The notes under the pieces were generated by a model. That model was not told the DNA's origin. It saw nothing but the letters and a program-made list of their open reading frames with translations, and did no database searches. The position numbers were made by a program, and so were the translations under genes. Positions 35,951 through 49,700 of a DNA stretch of 64,000 bases are shown in pieces; within the stretch, counting starts at the first letter, position 1, and each line of letters begins with the position of its first letter. The stretch lies in assembly GCA_022749755.1 (NCBI GenBank), contig CM040444.1:17033274-17097273 (forward strand), written 5' to 3'. The DNA is from Azadirachta indica (Eukaryota > Streptophyta > Magnoliopsida > Sapindales > Meliaceae).

Positions 35951-38900
35951 ATGGAAACTCGGAGCCGGAAGCGGGCGGAGGCTGCCTCAACTGCCCCTTC
36001 GATTTCTTCATCATCATCTGGTCCCACTACTCGTTCTCACGCTAATAAAAGACCCCGTTTAGCTACCCCAAACGCCACCCACCGCAACCGCCGCCACCTC
36101 TTCCTCCTCCGCTGCCACCACTACTAGGTCACGTGCCTCACGCGCTCTCTCCATGGACCCCTCCACCACCGAATCATCTGGTTCACGTCACTCTCGCCGT
36201 GGGAAAGTCTCATCCAACACAGATAATTCGGCAGACAAAGGGAAAGAAAAGGAACACAATACTAATAATAACAATAATAGTAATAATTCCGAAATCCCTA
36301 ACTCAGGAAGAGGGTTAGGGTTGAATATGGATGCGAACATGGACGACGATGATAACGATAGCGAAGGTGGAGTGGGGATTCTGCATCAGAATCTGACGTC
36401 AGCGAGCAGCGCGTTACAAGGACTGTTAAGGAAGCTCGGTGCTGGACTGGATGATCTTTTGCCTTCATCGGCTATGGGATCAGCCTCATCCTCCCATCAG
36501 AGTGGGAGGTTGAAGAAGATTTTATCCGGGTTGAGGGCGGACGGTGAGGAGGGGAAGCAAGTGGAGGCATTGACGCAGCTTTGCGAAATGTTGTCAATTG
36601 GGACCGAGGAGAGCTTGAGTACTTTCTCAGTAGATGCGTTCGTGCCGGTTTTGGTTGGCTTGTTGAATCACGAGAGTAATCCGGATATCATGTTGCTTGC
36701 GGCTAGGGCTCTGACTCATTTGTGTGACGTGCTTCCGTCTTCTTGTGCTGCTGTTGTGCATTATGGGGCAGTTACTTGTTTAGTTGCACGGCTGCTCACA
36801 ATTGAATACATGGACTTGGCTGAACAGGTTTGTCTTTCAATAGTACTAAGTTGTTAGGTAGAACTGATGTGTTAAGTGTTCTATTGCTGCAGGAAGTTGG
36901 GGATTTTGTTTGCTTTGCATATTCAGTTAGTTTGACTAGTATTTTTTAAGATGAGAACAAAGGTTAATGATGTATATGGTGTTATGTAGCTTGAAGCATT
37001 TGGTGATATGTGTTTGTTGGATATAATGTAGCCTGGAATCTTATATTTTCACAGTTTTATTAAATTTGTGGAGCATCTGTTTTAGTATTGGATTTTGTTA
37101 TTGATTTATGGTGGTTATGGTGTCTGCAGTCGTTACAAGCTTTAAAGAAGATATCTCAGGAGCACCCAACTGCCTGTTTGAGAGCAGGTGCCTTAATGGC
37201 AGTTCTTTCATATCTTGATTTCTTCTCGACAGGAGTTCAGGTAGCTAATTAAGTGGTGGTTTGATTGATGCTTGAGGGAGAAGAGTTCCATTTTCCTTTC
37301 CTTGATACTAACTGCGAGGTTTCTATCTATTTCATGCTTATTTTATAGCGAGTAGCCTTGTCCACGGCTGCAAACATGTGCAAGAAGCTCCCTTCAGACG
37401 CTGCTGACTTTGTGATGGAAGCTGTTCCCCTGTTGACAAACCTTCTTCAGTATCATGATTCAAAGGTAAAGTCACGGAATTAAAGCCCACAAGCTCTGCT
37501 TGGTCTCTGTTTCCTCATCATTTTCTTCATTTGTGATTTGTTATTTTTGTAGGTGTTGGAACATGCTTCTGTTTGTTTGACTCGAATTGCAGAAGCATTT
37601 GCGTCATCTCCAGATAAACTGGATGAACTATGCAACCATGGACTGGTTACTCAAGCTGCCTCACTTATTTCCACCACTAATTCTGGAGGTGCACAGGCAT
37701 CTCTGAGCACACCAACCTATACGGTAAATTTGATTCTGTTGTCATATTTTGACTGGTGTAGTATCTTTGAAGGCTGCAATTCTGATTTTAAGGATTGCAG
37801 GGCTTAATTCGATTACTTTCAACTTGTGCAAGTGGATCCCCTCTTTGTGCCAAAACTTTGCTTCACCTTGGGATCAGTGGCATTCTTAAAGATATATTAT
37901 CAGGGTCCGGTGTTTCAGCAAATTCATCAGTTCCACCAGCTTTGAGTAGACCGGCAGAGCAGGTAGTTCTTTGGCCATTTTTTGTCTGTCTAGGTAGATG
38001 CTGGTAGACTTGTGAGCATTTATGACATCTGGGTTTATGTACCCTGAACATGCAGCCTTTGCCAGCTTCTTAATTAACTCTTTTCCCTTCTACACATTCA
38101 CCAGGGGCACCTTTACTGAGAATGAAGAATAAAGACCCCTGGCTGTGCTCTTTTCTCATTTAACATACACGCTTAATGGTTTATGTTTATTTTTGCTGTG
38201 TAGATCTTTGAGATTGTCAACCTGGCAAATGAGTTTCTTCCTCCTCTGCCACAAGGAACAATTTCTTTGCCATCCAGCTCCAATATGTTTGTGAAAGGTC
38301 CTGTTATGAGGAAGTCTACTGCCAGTAGTTCTGCAAAACAAGATGATGCAAATGGAAATGCTCCTGAGGTTTCTGCTAGGGAGAAACTATTAAATGATCA
38401 GCCCGAGCTTCTGCAGCAGTTTGGAATGGATCTTCTTCCGGTTCTAATACAGGTGATTTTCTGTCTAAATAGCTAGTTGTGACCTTTCACTTGTTCTAGT
38501 TAGTTATTTCTATTTTGTATTTTGTCATGTAGATCTATGGTTCCAGTGTCAACAGCCCGGTGCGCCACAAATGTCTTTCAGTGATTGGAAAATTGATGTA
38601 TTTCAGCAGTGCTGAGATGATTCAGTCACTTCTAACTGTAACTAACATATCAAGGTATCCACTTTGATCTCAACAATAATCTTTTGAGATGCTAACGTAC
38701 TGGTGTGTAGAAAATAATTATAGATACTTTGTTGTGTGAACCTGTAGTTTCTTAGCTGGTGTTTTGGCATGGAAAGATCCACATGTCTTGGTTCCTGCCC
38801 TGCAAATTGCCGAGATTCTTATGGACAAGCTTCCCGGTACTTTCTCCAAGATGTTTGTTAGAGAAGGTGTAGTGCATGCAGTAGACCAACTGATTTTAGC

Positions 38901-41900
38901 TGGTAACCCTGTTGCTGGTCCTTCCCATGCATCTTCTACTGATAAGGATAATGACACTTCTGGAACATCATCACGTGCTAGGCGTTATAGACGACGCAGT
39001 GGTGCAAATCCTGAAGGAAATTCATCAGAAGAATCAAAAAATCCTGTTTCAGTAAATATTGGTTCACCTCCAAGTTCAGTAGAAATTCCAACAGTGAATT
39101 CCAACCTTCGTACTGCAGTCAGTTCATGTGCTAAAGCATTTAAGGAGAAATACTTTCCATCAGATCCTGGGTCTGCTGATGTTGGAGTTACAGATCATCT
39201 TTTACATCTAAAGAATCTTTGTACGAAGTTGAATGTTGGGGTTGATGACCAAAGAACTAAAGCAAAGGGAAAATCTAAAGCATCTGGTTCTCGTCTGGCT
39301 GATATATCTGCTACTAAGGAGGAGTACTTGATTGGGGTTATATCTGAGATGTTAGCAGAATTAAGCAAAGGGGATGGCGTATCCACTTTTGAGTTTATAG
39401 GTAGTGGTGTTGTAGCAGCTTTTCTGAATTATTTTTCTTGTGGCTACTTCTCCAAGGAGAGAATTTCGGAAGCCAATTTGCTCAAGCTTCGTCAACAAGC
39501 ACTAAAAAGATTCAAGTCATTTCTTGCTGTGGCACTTCCATCTAGCTTGGATGCAGGGAGTCTCACTCCTATGACTGTATTGGTTCAGAAGCTTCAAAAT
39601 GCTTTGTCCTCGTTAGAGCGTTTCCCAGTGGTGCTGAGCCATTCATCTAGGTCATCTACTGGAAGTGCTCGTCTCTCATCTGGACTGAGTGCATTGTCTC
39701 AGCCTTTTAAGTTGCGCCTTTGTCGAGCACAAGGAGAAAAATCTCTCCGCGATTATTCTTCAAATGTTGTACTGATTGACCCACTGGCCAGTTTAGCAGC
39801 TGTTGAAGAATTTCTCTGGCCCCGAGTTCAGCGAGGTGAATCTGGCCAAAAGCCCTCTGTGTCTGTAGGAAATTCTGAATCTGGGACTACACCTGCAGGA
39901 GCCGGAGCATCTTCTCCTTCTACATCTACTCCTGCTTCCACTACTCGCCGTCATTCTTCAAGATCCAGATTGTCTGTTAATATAGGAGATGCAACAAAGA
40001 AAGAGCCTTCACAAGAGAAGAGCGTGAGCTCATCTAAGGGAAAAGGTAAAGCTGTTTTGAAGTCTGCCCAGGAGGAGGCAAGAGGACCTCAAACAAGAAA
40101 TGCTGCTCGTAGAAGAGCAGCTCTGGATAAAGATGCACAAATGAAGCAAGTGAATGGAGACTCAAGTTCTGAGGTATACTGCATATTCCGGTGTTCATGG
40201 TTCTTGATTATTTTATTTCAAACACTTGTGTTTTGCCGCTTTAGCCATTTAACGAGGGTTGTAAATGTCACTCAGTTATTTCTGTGTATTTTAAAGTACA
40301 TTTAAAGCATTGGCATATCGTGAGCTGAAAAATTTAGAAAAATGAATCTCCACCTATCATACTGACAGTTGGTTGTGCCTGCTTTAATCTGTCGATTCTT
40401 AAATGCAGGTGAATTTTCTGTGATGCATTAGAAAGTATGAGTTTGTATGAATGCCTGCTATTATAGAATACTGTTAATGTAATATCTGCTATTGTTTTTA
40501 AAATATGTACATTGTATTGTTGCTTTTACTTATTCTAGTAAGATTAGTTTTATTCCGTTGACATTCCTCTTTGACATTCTGACCTATTACTTGTCTCCTT
40601 TATAGGATGAAGAGTTGGATATTTCTCCTGTGGAGATTGATGATGCATTGGTAATTGAAGATGATGATATCTCTGATGATGAAGATGATGATCATGAAGA
40701 TGTAAGCTATCTAATTTTATTCTTCCTATCATTTCTAGAAATGGGAGGATGTTGGATGTTGTTACATCTGATTCATTATTTCTGCCCCTGTATTTATAGA
40801 ATAAATACATTGAATCTTGCAACAGAATGTGAAAACTGAACTAGAAGCAACAGGATGTAGCCACTAAACTGGAAAGGAATTAATTGGGGATAGGAATGTA
40901 TTTCAAACCTGCATGAATGTTGGAATAGCTTGGAATCCAACTCAGTATTCTTGTTGATTTGTGCATTACTTTTTACTAAAAAGGGTTAGGATAATTTAGT
41001 GGATTAAGAAAGAGATTATGGTAACAATTGTGGTAGTTGGAAATGATTACTGAATAGAAAAGTGTGTTGCCTATTCTTTGTAAAATAGTAAGAAGACAAT
41101 TAAATTAGATGCATTTAAAATAGGGAAGTAGTTTATGGGTTTATGTGGTTGTGTTTTGATATCTTGTTTAATATATAACATGTAGATAATGTATATATAT
41201 GTGTGTTTGTGTAGCCCTTCCAACACGAGTAATGCTGTGGTTTAAATTGTCAAAAGGTGCATAGTTATGGAGAAATAAGATTCGAGATTTGTACGAAGTG
41301 AAAATATAATCGGAGGAACTTCATGGGCTTTTGCTTCTGATAAAAGATGGACTAGTGTCCTTTTGAATTTGATGCAACCATTCATTTATGATTTCTTTTT
41401 GGAGTTATTCCTGATGGAGCTGTTGTTTCATTTCAGGTGCTAAAAGATGATTCTCTTCCTCTCTGCATGCCTGACAAGGTACATGATGTAAAATTGGGAG
41501 ATGCAACCGAGGATAGTACCGTTGCTCCTGCAGCTAGTGATGGCCAGACAAATCCAGCTTCTGGATCCAGTAGCAGAGTTGCTACAGCCAGGGGTTCTGA
41601 TTCTGCTGACTTCAGGAGTGGCAATTCTTATGGTTCAAGGGGTACGATGTCGTTTGCTGCTGCTGCTATGGCAGGCCTTGGTTCTGCTAATGGTAGAGGT
41701 GTCAGGGGAGGCAGAGACAGACATGGACGTCCTTTATTTGGCAGTTCCAATGATCCTCCGAAGTTATTTTTCACTGTTGGCGGGAAACAGCTTAACAGGC
41801 ATTTGACTATTTATCAGGCCATCCAGCGACAGCTTGTGCTGGATGAGGATGACGATGAGAAGTATGGTGGCAGTGATTTCATATCAAGTGATGGAAGCAG

Positions 41901-44900
41901 GCTGTGGAGTGATATCTACACTATTACATACCAGAGGGCTGACGGCCAAGCTGATAGGATGTCTACTGGAGGATCCAGTTCTTCTGCTCCATCAAAATCT
42001 ACAAAATCTGGTTCTGCATCTAATTCAAACTCTGATTCACAATCGCATCGCTTGTCACTGCTAGACAGCCTCTTACAAGGGGAACTTCCTTGTGATTTGG
42101 AGAAATCTAATCCTACATATAATATTCTGGCATTATTGCGTGTGCTTGAGGGTTTGAATCAGCTTGCACCTCGTTTGAGAGCCCAGATAGTTTCTGACAG
42201 TTTCGCTGAGGGGAAAATTTCTAGTTTGGATGAGCTGAGTGGAATCGGTGTCCGGGTTCCTTCTGAGGATTTCATTAACAGTAAGCTCACTCCCAAATTA
42301 GCCCGACAAATTCAAGATGCCCTTGCTTTGTGCAGTGGAAGTCTTCCTTCATGGTGTTACCAGTTGACGAAAGCTTGCCCATTCTTGTTTCCTTTTGAGA
42401 CCCGGCGACAATACTTCTATTCAACTGCTTTTGGATTATCCCGTGCATTGTATCGTCTTCAGCAGCAGCAGGGTGCTGATGGTCATGGGTCAGTAAATGA
42501 AAGAGAGGTGAGGGTTGGGAGATTAGAGCGACAGAAAGTTCGTGTCTCGCGAAATCGCATTTTGGATTCTGCCGCAAAAGTAATGGAGATGTATTCTAGT
42601 CAAAAGGCAGTCCTCGAAGTAGAATACTTTGGGGAAGTTGGCACTGGTTTGGGTCCTACACTGGAGTTCTATACACTTTTGAGTCGCGACCTACAGAAAG
42701 TTGGACTTGGAATGTGGAGGTCAAGTTCTGCATCAGAGAAATCTTCTATGGAGATTGATGGAGATGAAGACAAAAATGGCAAGGCCAATAATGTCTCTGG
42801 AGATCTAGTCCAGGCTCCTCTTGGGTTGTTCCCTCGACCTTGGCCTACCAATGCTGATGCTTCTGAAGGTAGCCAATTTTGCAAAGTTATTGAATACTTC
42901 CGGCTGGTTGGCCGTGTGATGGCTAAAGCTCTTCAAGACGGGAGGCTTTTAGATCTGCCATTGTCAACGGCGTTCTACAAACTTGTGCTTGGTCAAGTAC
43001 GTTGATGATGGATCTGTTTTCAAGATAATGAAAAGTTTTGATTTTTCCCTAGCCTAATCAGTATGTATAGCTAGGTTTCCTTTTGTTAAAGCATTCATTT
43101 CTAATTCTTTGCAGGAGCTTGATTTGCATGATATTCTTTCTTTTGATGCTGAGTTTGGGAAGATTTTGCAAGAGTTGCATGTCCTTGTTTGTCGGAAACA
43201 ATATTTAGAATCAATGGTCTCTGATAATCGTGAAGCAATCGCAGACTTGCGTTTTCGTGGGGCTCCAGTTGAAGATCTTTGTTTGGATTTTACTCTGCCT
43301 GGTTATCCAGACTACATTTTGAAACCAGGAGATGAAAATGTATTGTATCTTTGTCTTTCAATGCCATTTTTCTCATTTAATTTTCTATTTTTTCTGATGT
43401 TTGCTAAATTTTTAGGTTGACATCAATAACTTGGAGGAATACATATCCTTGGTAGTTGATGCAACTGTCAAAACGGGCATTATGCGCCAAATGGAAGCTT
43501 TTAGAGCAGGTTTCAATCAGGTCAATTTCTCACTTTAATCTTTGGTGGTTTTTATTTTTATTTCACAAGTGATGTGTCTTGAAAGTTTTTCGAAAATATA
43601 TTTGCTTGAATGACCCCATTGAAATGTCCTAGTCTTAACTGGATGTGTGTTGTACGATTTTACATCAGTTCAAAGATTATGGGGAGACCAATATGAATGG
43701 AATTAGAATTGGGGACAATTTGTGGAAAATAGAACAAGTTGCAAGTAACCTTATTATTTAACAGGCCAGCTATGGCTCAGAGTGAAATGTTTTCTCGTGC
43801 TTCTCAATATGTGTTTATTTCCTTGGTGGACTTCAAGTCTAATATTTTATGGTGTGCTTTGTAAGATCTTGAACCCAATGGCTGCTTTTCACTGTTCTTT
43901 AACTGGTTGGGTCATCTACGTTCTGAGTAGCTATTATGCTATAAGGCCTATCATTGTGATCTTATTTTAAGCTTATTTATTTTTACTACAAGGTTTTCCA
44001 AAATTCTAATATGGTTCCGCTTCATCTTATTGGAACTTTCCTGGTTTTGAAATCTGGATTTGCTTGTCTTATTTTTATACATTTGAGTTCTGGAACTTAC
44101 TTCTCTGCTACATGCGACAAGTAGGTCTTTGACATCACATCATTACAAATATTTACTCCTCATGAGTTGGATCATCTGCTTTGTGGCCGCAGAGAGTTGT
44201 GGGAGGTACTTTGTCAGTTAAATTCTGCCATTACTACAAATTACAAGATATGAGAACTGTATATGTTATTATCATCAGAAACTGACTTTGACTTTGTGTA
44301 GCCTGAGACGCTTGCTGAGCATATAAAATTCGATCATGGATACACAGCCAAGAGTCCTGCAATTGTTAATGTATGCATCTTTGCTAAAATGATGAACCTC
44401 TTTCTGGAAATTATGTTTAGATATGACATTAACATGGTGTTTTAATTTTGTTGTCTTCAGTTACTTGAGATTATGGGAGAATTCACACCAGATCAGCAGC
44501 GGGCCTTCTGCCAGTTTGTTACTGGTGCACCTCGGCTTCCTCCGGGTGGGCTGGCAGTGCTAAATCCAAAGCTTACCATTGTCAGAAAGGTAGCAGACTG
44601 ATGTTTAGTCTTATAAACTTCTTTCAATTTTTTTCTTTAATATCCTAAAATTGCGGGTACTGGGGAGTGACATGGACACTGCATTGTAGTTCTGTTCTGT
44701 TCTCTGATCATTAAATATGCATAGCACTCATCTTGGGGGTACATTGCAGCATTCTTCCAATTAGACAAGATGTTTTTGATTAGCCTCACCTCTTATTTCA
44801 TGTTTGTACATATGAACATATACATGGCATTTATTCCTGAGCGTGTTCCACTGCAGCATTCTTCAACCACAACTAATACAGCATCTAATGGAACTGGGGC

Positions 44901-45135
44901 TTCAGAATCAGCAGATGATGACTTGCCAAGTGTCATGACTTGTGCTAATTACCTGAAGCTTCCTCCTTATTCTACCAAGGTACCATATTTTTGGCAAATT
45001 AAAAGATTCCGTCAATTATATCCATTTGTCACTCAATGGTTATTAATAAATTTTCCTTCAATGGAACAGGAAATTATGTACAAGAAACTGCTTTATGCAA
45101 TAAGTGAAGGGCAGGGATCTTTTGATTTGTCATGA
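35951..45135 (+). CDS. UPL3: HECT E3 ubiquitin ligase UPL3 with ARM repeats (17 exons; apparent frameshift in exon 1)
   Basis: HECT ligase that passes ubiquitin from an E2 via its own Cys; Arabidopsis UPL3 acts in trichome endoreduplication, bHLH (GL3/EGL3) turnover and immunity. Exons end/start at 36827; 37130-37240; 37349-37465; 37553-37723; 37801-37962; 38204-38452; 38533-38654; 38748-40173; 40606-40701; 41437-42996; 43115-43339; 43416-43520; 44125-44205; 44302-44370; 44461-44589; 44857-44979; 45070-45135. From the in-frame ATG at 36153 this gives 1828 aa. The family N-terminus [11 protein letters not shown] at 35951 is in another frame and stops at 36127. Armadillo repeats cover roughly residues 130-480 (from 36153), followed by a low-complexity middle and an acidic run (exon 9). 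The HECT domain starts at about 1432 ([20 protein letters not shown]). Catalytic Cys is in [15 protein letters not shown] (about Cys1795). Confidence 0.94.
36072..36127 (+). other. UPL3: Apparent +1 frameshift in UPL3 exon 1
   Basis: The frame opened by the ATG at 35951 gives the expected UPL3 N-terminus ([11 protein letters not shown], then [17 protein letters not shown]) but ends at a TAG at 36125-36127. The frame used by the remaining 1.8 kb of coding sequence is blocked by a TAG at 36060. Between them it reads Thr/Ala/Ser-rich sequence ending [16 protein letters not shown], which looks like the natural continuation. The shift must therefore lie between about 36063 and 36125, most simply as one extra C near 36078-36080 (CCACCCACC). 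Confidence 0.8.
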
Positions 45136-46662
45136 GTTCTTGAAACTAACAGATGGACCTTTTGTATATTTTTATAATATATATGTCACAAGACTATCAA
45201 GGTCAATTCTATTGCCTGAGGATTATTCATCTTTGAAAGTAGCATCCATTGTATTTTGGTCAAATAATGGCTGCTTTTCTCTGTCCTATATCAATGTTGG
45301 CATCGTTGGCAAGGTTAGCTCTCATATCTCAAGTCTGTTCCAAGTTCTATTTGTCATCAGTCACAAGCCTGATGGGGTTAGCTAGGGTATCCATTTGCAT
45401 CTGCTTCTGTGTTTATTTTTCTGTAGATATGGTTGTCTCATTATTGATATAAGATTAGTGTTGTTCCGGTTGAATTTGTTTTCAGGTCAGACTGCAGGCT
45501 GCCACACTCTCAGCAGAGCTGTGAAGAGGGAATTTGTGGAGCCATTTTTGGCTGCTAGGCTTTTGTATATAAATAGGAAATTTAGAATTATTTTTCCTCC
45601 CCCACCTTGATTGACAAAGCTATTGGCCGGTAGAATATATGACATGAAATGTACGGCAGAGCATAAAATGATGAAAGGGAAGAATAAATGATTTGAAATG
45701 TTATTATGCCTTCTTTTTAAGTTAATATTCTTTCTTTAATGTTAAGTCTTATTAATAGTTATTATTTTTCTATATTTTGTTTGCCCCTTGTGGGAATATT
45801 CATAGAAATTATTGAGACACGCCTTCTTCTCGTTAAACCTTTGGATTTTTGGATATAGGAGACGTGATACGTACCGACTGTAGTCTCTAGTGAGATTTTT
45901 TGGATATAGAGAAATTATGTATAATGTAAATATAGAGATCGAGAATTTTTAGTACAAATAGAGAATGATATGTTTTTGGGTTAGGAATCTGTGAATACAA
46001 AATGGAGGGGGGGAGAGATATTTGAAATGTTTGTATACTGTTTCACTCTATCAAATTAGGGCGACTACACACATTTTCGGGCCCTTAAATTACAGCCTAG
46101 AGCTAGTGATACAGACGGCCCGAAGATGGGAAAATGAGACAATCTCTCTTAGAATTTTCGTTTTGTTCAAATTAGGTCAAGTAATTTTTAGAATAATTGG
46201 AGAAAGGCTAAGAGGTAGAAAATTCGTTTATATTTGTATAAACTGGTTGGTTACTCGTGTGAGCTCATCAACAAAATCTTTTGTACCCGCATACAAAAGA
46301 GAGAATCCAATTAAATGTTAGACAACCTTCAATTTTTTTTTTTCACATAATTGCAATTAAGGTTTTTTTTTTTTTTATAAGCAAACAAGATTAAAATTAG
46401 GAAATGGCTAGAATCAAATTGGTAAAATCCTTTCATCTAGAAGTTATGTAGTATATGTCTTTATAATAAAATAACAATAATAATAATATAAAAATAAACG
46501 GAAGTAACATGAAGAAAAAGTGATAACAAATCATGAATGACCATTATATTCTTCATTATTTTTCGTGTACAAAAGAAGTTGTTTTGAGGTCAAAACAAAT
46601 TTGCGAATCTACTACTTCTTCCATTAAATATTAAATTGTCGTAAGAGTTAAAGCTTATCAAA

Positions 46663-46706
<44 letters not shown>

Positions 46707-46750
46707 AGACCCATGTTTGCAAAGCAGCTTGTTAAATATGCTCCTCCCTC
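45136..46750. other. Convergent intergenic region, UPL3 / beta-galactosidase
   Basis: About 1.6 kb between two 3' ends. The first several hundred bases are probably UPL3 3' UTR. It contains short T-tracts near 46330-46376 and a (TC)n microsatellite at 46665-46704. No gene or element recognised. Confidence 0.6.
46665..46704. repeat. (TC)n microsatellite
   Basis: About 20 TC units, some 50 nt downstream of the beta-galactosidase stop codon, so probably inside its 3' UTR (GA on the transcript). Confidence 0.9.
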
Positions 46751-49700
46751 TCATTTCTTGAAACCACACTTAACTTGAATAGTCAAACTCTTTTTCACGT
46801 TCGGACAAGGATCGATGTTCTTGCTGAAAAGCTCTTTGTCAAATGGAATTTGACAGGTGTTTTTCCCCAAACAGAACTGCTCATCAAAGACACAAAGATG
46901 TTAACAGCCAATTAGCATCATAAATTTGTTAAATTACCATGCTGTGCATCATAAACATAATATACCATGTTAAGGGTAGACGACAGTATCTAAGCTATTT
47001 ATCAAAATTATCATTCTGGAAGCAAGACTTTTTTTACCTTTTCAACAACTTGTTTTGAAGCTGGAGCTGTGCAACTTCCATGGTAATAGCCTCCACACAT
47101 ACCTGTTGATTCACCATAGCTAGCATATTCAACTTTGTGGATCACTTTGGAGTCCGGACATGTCAAAACAGCCGTTTTCCTCGGCTTATCAACTCTTGTT
47201 ATCAGTTTATTTTTCTTCGCATCCCATGAATCAACAGGAGGCGGATGAATATCTGTAACATAACTACAAATTGTATCTCTATCCACTACCACGAATGCAA
47301 TCTCTTCAGGTTTTGCTCGTTCTTCTTCCTCCAATATAACCATGAGATTGTCTTTTGGCTTTAAGTATGATCTTGGAATATGATATCTGAAGAAGAAAAC
47401 CCAGTTTACTTTCTCTACATAAACTTCGTTTACGTTTGCTTATAATTTTAAGGATGAGTAGTTACTTACTCGGATTGAGTAGGCTGGTCAAGAGCAGACA
47501 AATAAGACATCCAGTAGCGACCAATGCTTTGACCATTGATCCAAATCATACCTTTTCCCATCTTGTTCATCTGAAGGGCTACAGGGTGGTTTCCTTCTGG
47601 AGCATCAAAATATGTCTGCAACGACAAAATTCAATCACTTATCAACTACTTAAGCCAAATTCCAAATGCCGTAAAATAAAATCGCTAGCTGTCAAATATA
47701 AATGAGAGTTTATCAAAAGTTTTAGTTGTTATGCTCAAAGCACATTAGAAGTACCACAGTCACAAACTAGGCCTGAACTTCCAAGTTACAGACCTATGTT
47801 CACTTTTGAAAATTTCTCCCCTTTTAACAGTTTTGAAGATATAGATAGCTTTTTGCCTTACCTTGTACCATGAAAGACCAGGTCTTTTGTCTTGGAGCTT
47901 TGTCCAGTTCACTTTGTTTAATCCTTCCGGAGTGTAAACCCTGACAGCTTCTCCATGCAAGCCTACCTGTAAATTACACACCAAATCACTTGCATTATAT
48001 TCATCCTCATCATTCTGTTATGGTAATATCCTGTCTTAAGGAATGCATCCAGTTGAAGATCTTTGATTACCTGATGAGCCCAATGATTGTTTGTAAGATC
48101 TAGAGTTCCAGTGTTCAAACCTAGAATCTCCACGGAACGCGGCCCTGCAAATCTTTTCTCCATGTAGGCTCCGCTATCCTACACCAATAAAGAGCTCATC
48201 GATTTTTTCCTCTCGCAAATTTTATCAGTTTAACATGAAAAAAGTTAAAAGTTATAATCTACTTACAGGATATCCAACTACAGCACCCAAGATTGCTATA
48301 TGGTTTCTACCAGCCTGCAATTTTATCGGTTTCCTGAAGACAAAGCTCTTTTCAATATGGCTCCCATGTTCATATCCTAAAAGTCCACAAACCAAAATTA
48401 GCAAATAAAGATAGAATATAATCTGAAGTTGCTCAAAAAACTAAACCAGAAGTGTTTGTTTGCATGTGCTTACCCACATATTCGCCATTTACAAAAGCAA
48501 CTAAAGAATGTCCAAGACTTGCAATCACTAAAACTGGGGAAACATTGTCTCTCCATGGTAAGTCACGCCCATTCAAATTTATGCTGCAATTGTGAAAATA
48601 CAAAAAAAGTATTGCATCCTGGCATCACTGGACGCAAAAAATGCAGGTTATGGCTATGCATTTATATATCTGTGATTTATATTTTACTTACGTTGTCGAG
48701 TACCAAGCATAGTCTGTGGTATCTTTTGTCAGGCTAAATAGCTCCAATGGAGCTCTGGACTTGTGTGGAAGTTCCTCAAAGTTTGGAATATTTTCTCTGA
48801 ACACTTCCCAGTCCCAGGAAATTTTTTGATTTGCAACCGCTGATTTCACGAAATTCCTTGAATTATGTTGTGATACAATCTGTTTCCCATGTAATCAACA
48901 TTTGCAGTTAGCTCATTTCCTTCGATATAAATTCAGACACGCAAGGTAAGGGATTAGAATTTTACTGTTTGAGTGTTGTAAACAATAGTCTTGCAGTCAG
49001 GGAGGATGCTAATCGATTTTGCAGGAAGGTAGTAGTTCATACCCCTGAAGTTAACAGTTTGTGCCATATTGGTAATGTTGTTAGCCAAGAAAGCAGCACA
49101 AAATCCTTGTCCCTCGTAGATTCTAGCCTGCAAAGAACATAAAAAACTTGACTATCAGTTTTTATCTCATTTCTTTCAACCATTCATTGGAAGAGAACTT
49201 CTGACCTAAAAGCTACAGCTGCTGTGGAATGGAATCACTCAATGTCAAATACAAATGCAAAATGATCGGTTCCAACTAAAAGTTGGTGTTTACCACTGCA
49301 ATGGCCGCATTTTCAAAGTTAAGCAGAAACATAACAATATCAAAATGTAGCCAGAGTTAACTTACCTCTAGATGCTCACCCAACGTTTCGACCCTAGGAG
49401 TTCCCCAAAGGAGAGCTTTCTTGCACAAATACAGAGCCTTGTGCAAGTCTCTGAGGTGACCCCATTTGGGTTCTCTTGGCAAACCTGCAACACAAAAAAT
49501 AAAACCCAGTTAGAAATGTTATGAAAATCCTGGTAATATTCTGAACCATCAAAGATGGAGATTTTTTTTTCTCAAACAGGAAAAAAATCCCCACCAAATT
49601 CATCGAGGGGTGCTTCATCATAATATCTAGTTGTTACAAAATGGGCGGCTGTTCTACCAAAATTTGTCCCACCATGGTACTGCAAACGCACACATCTTCA

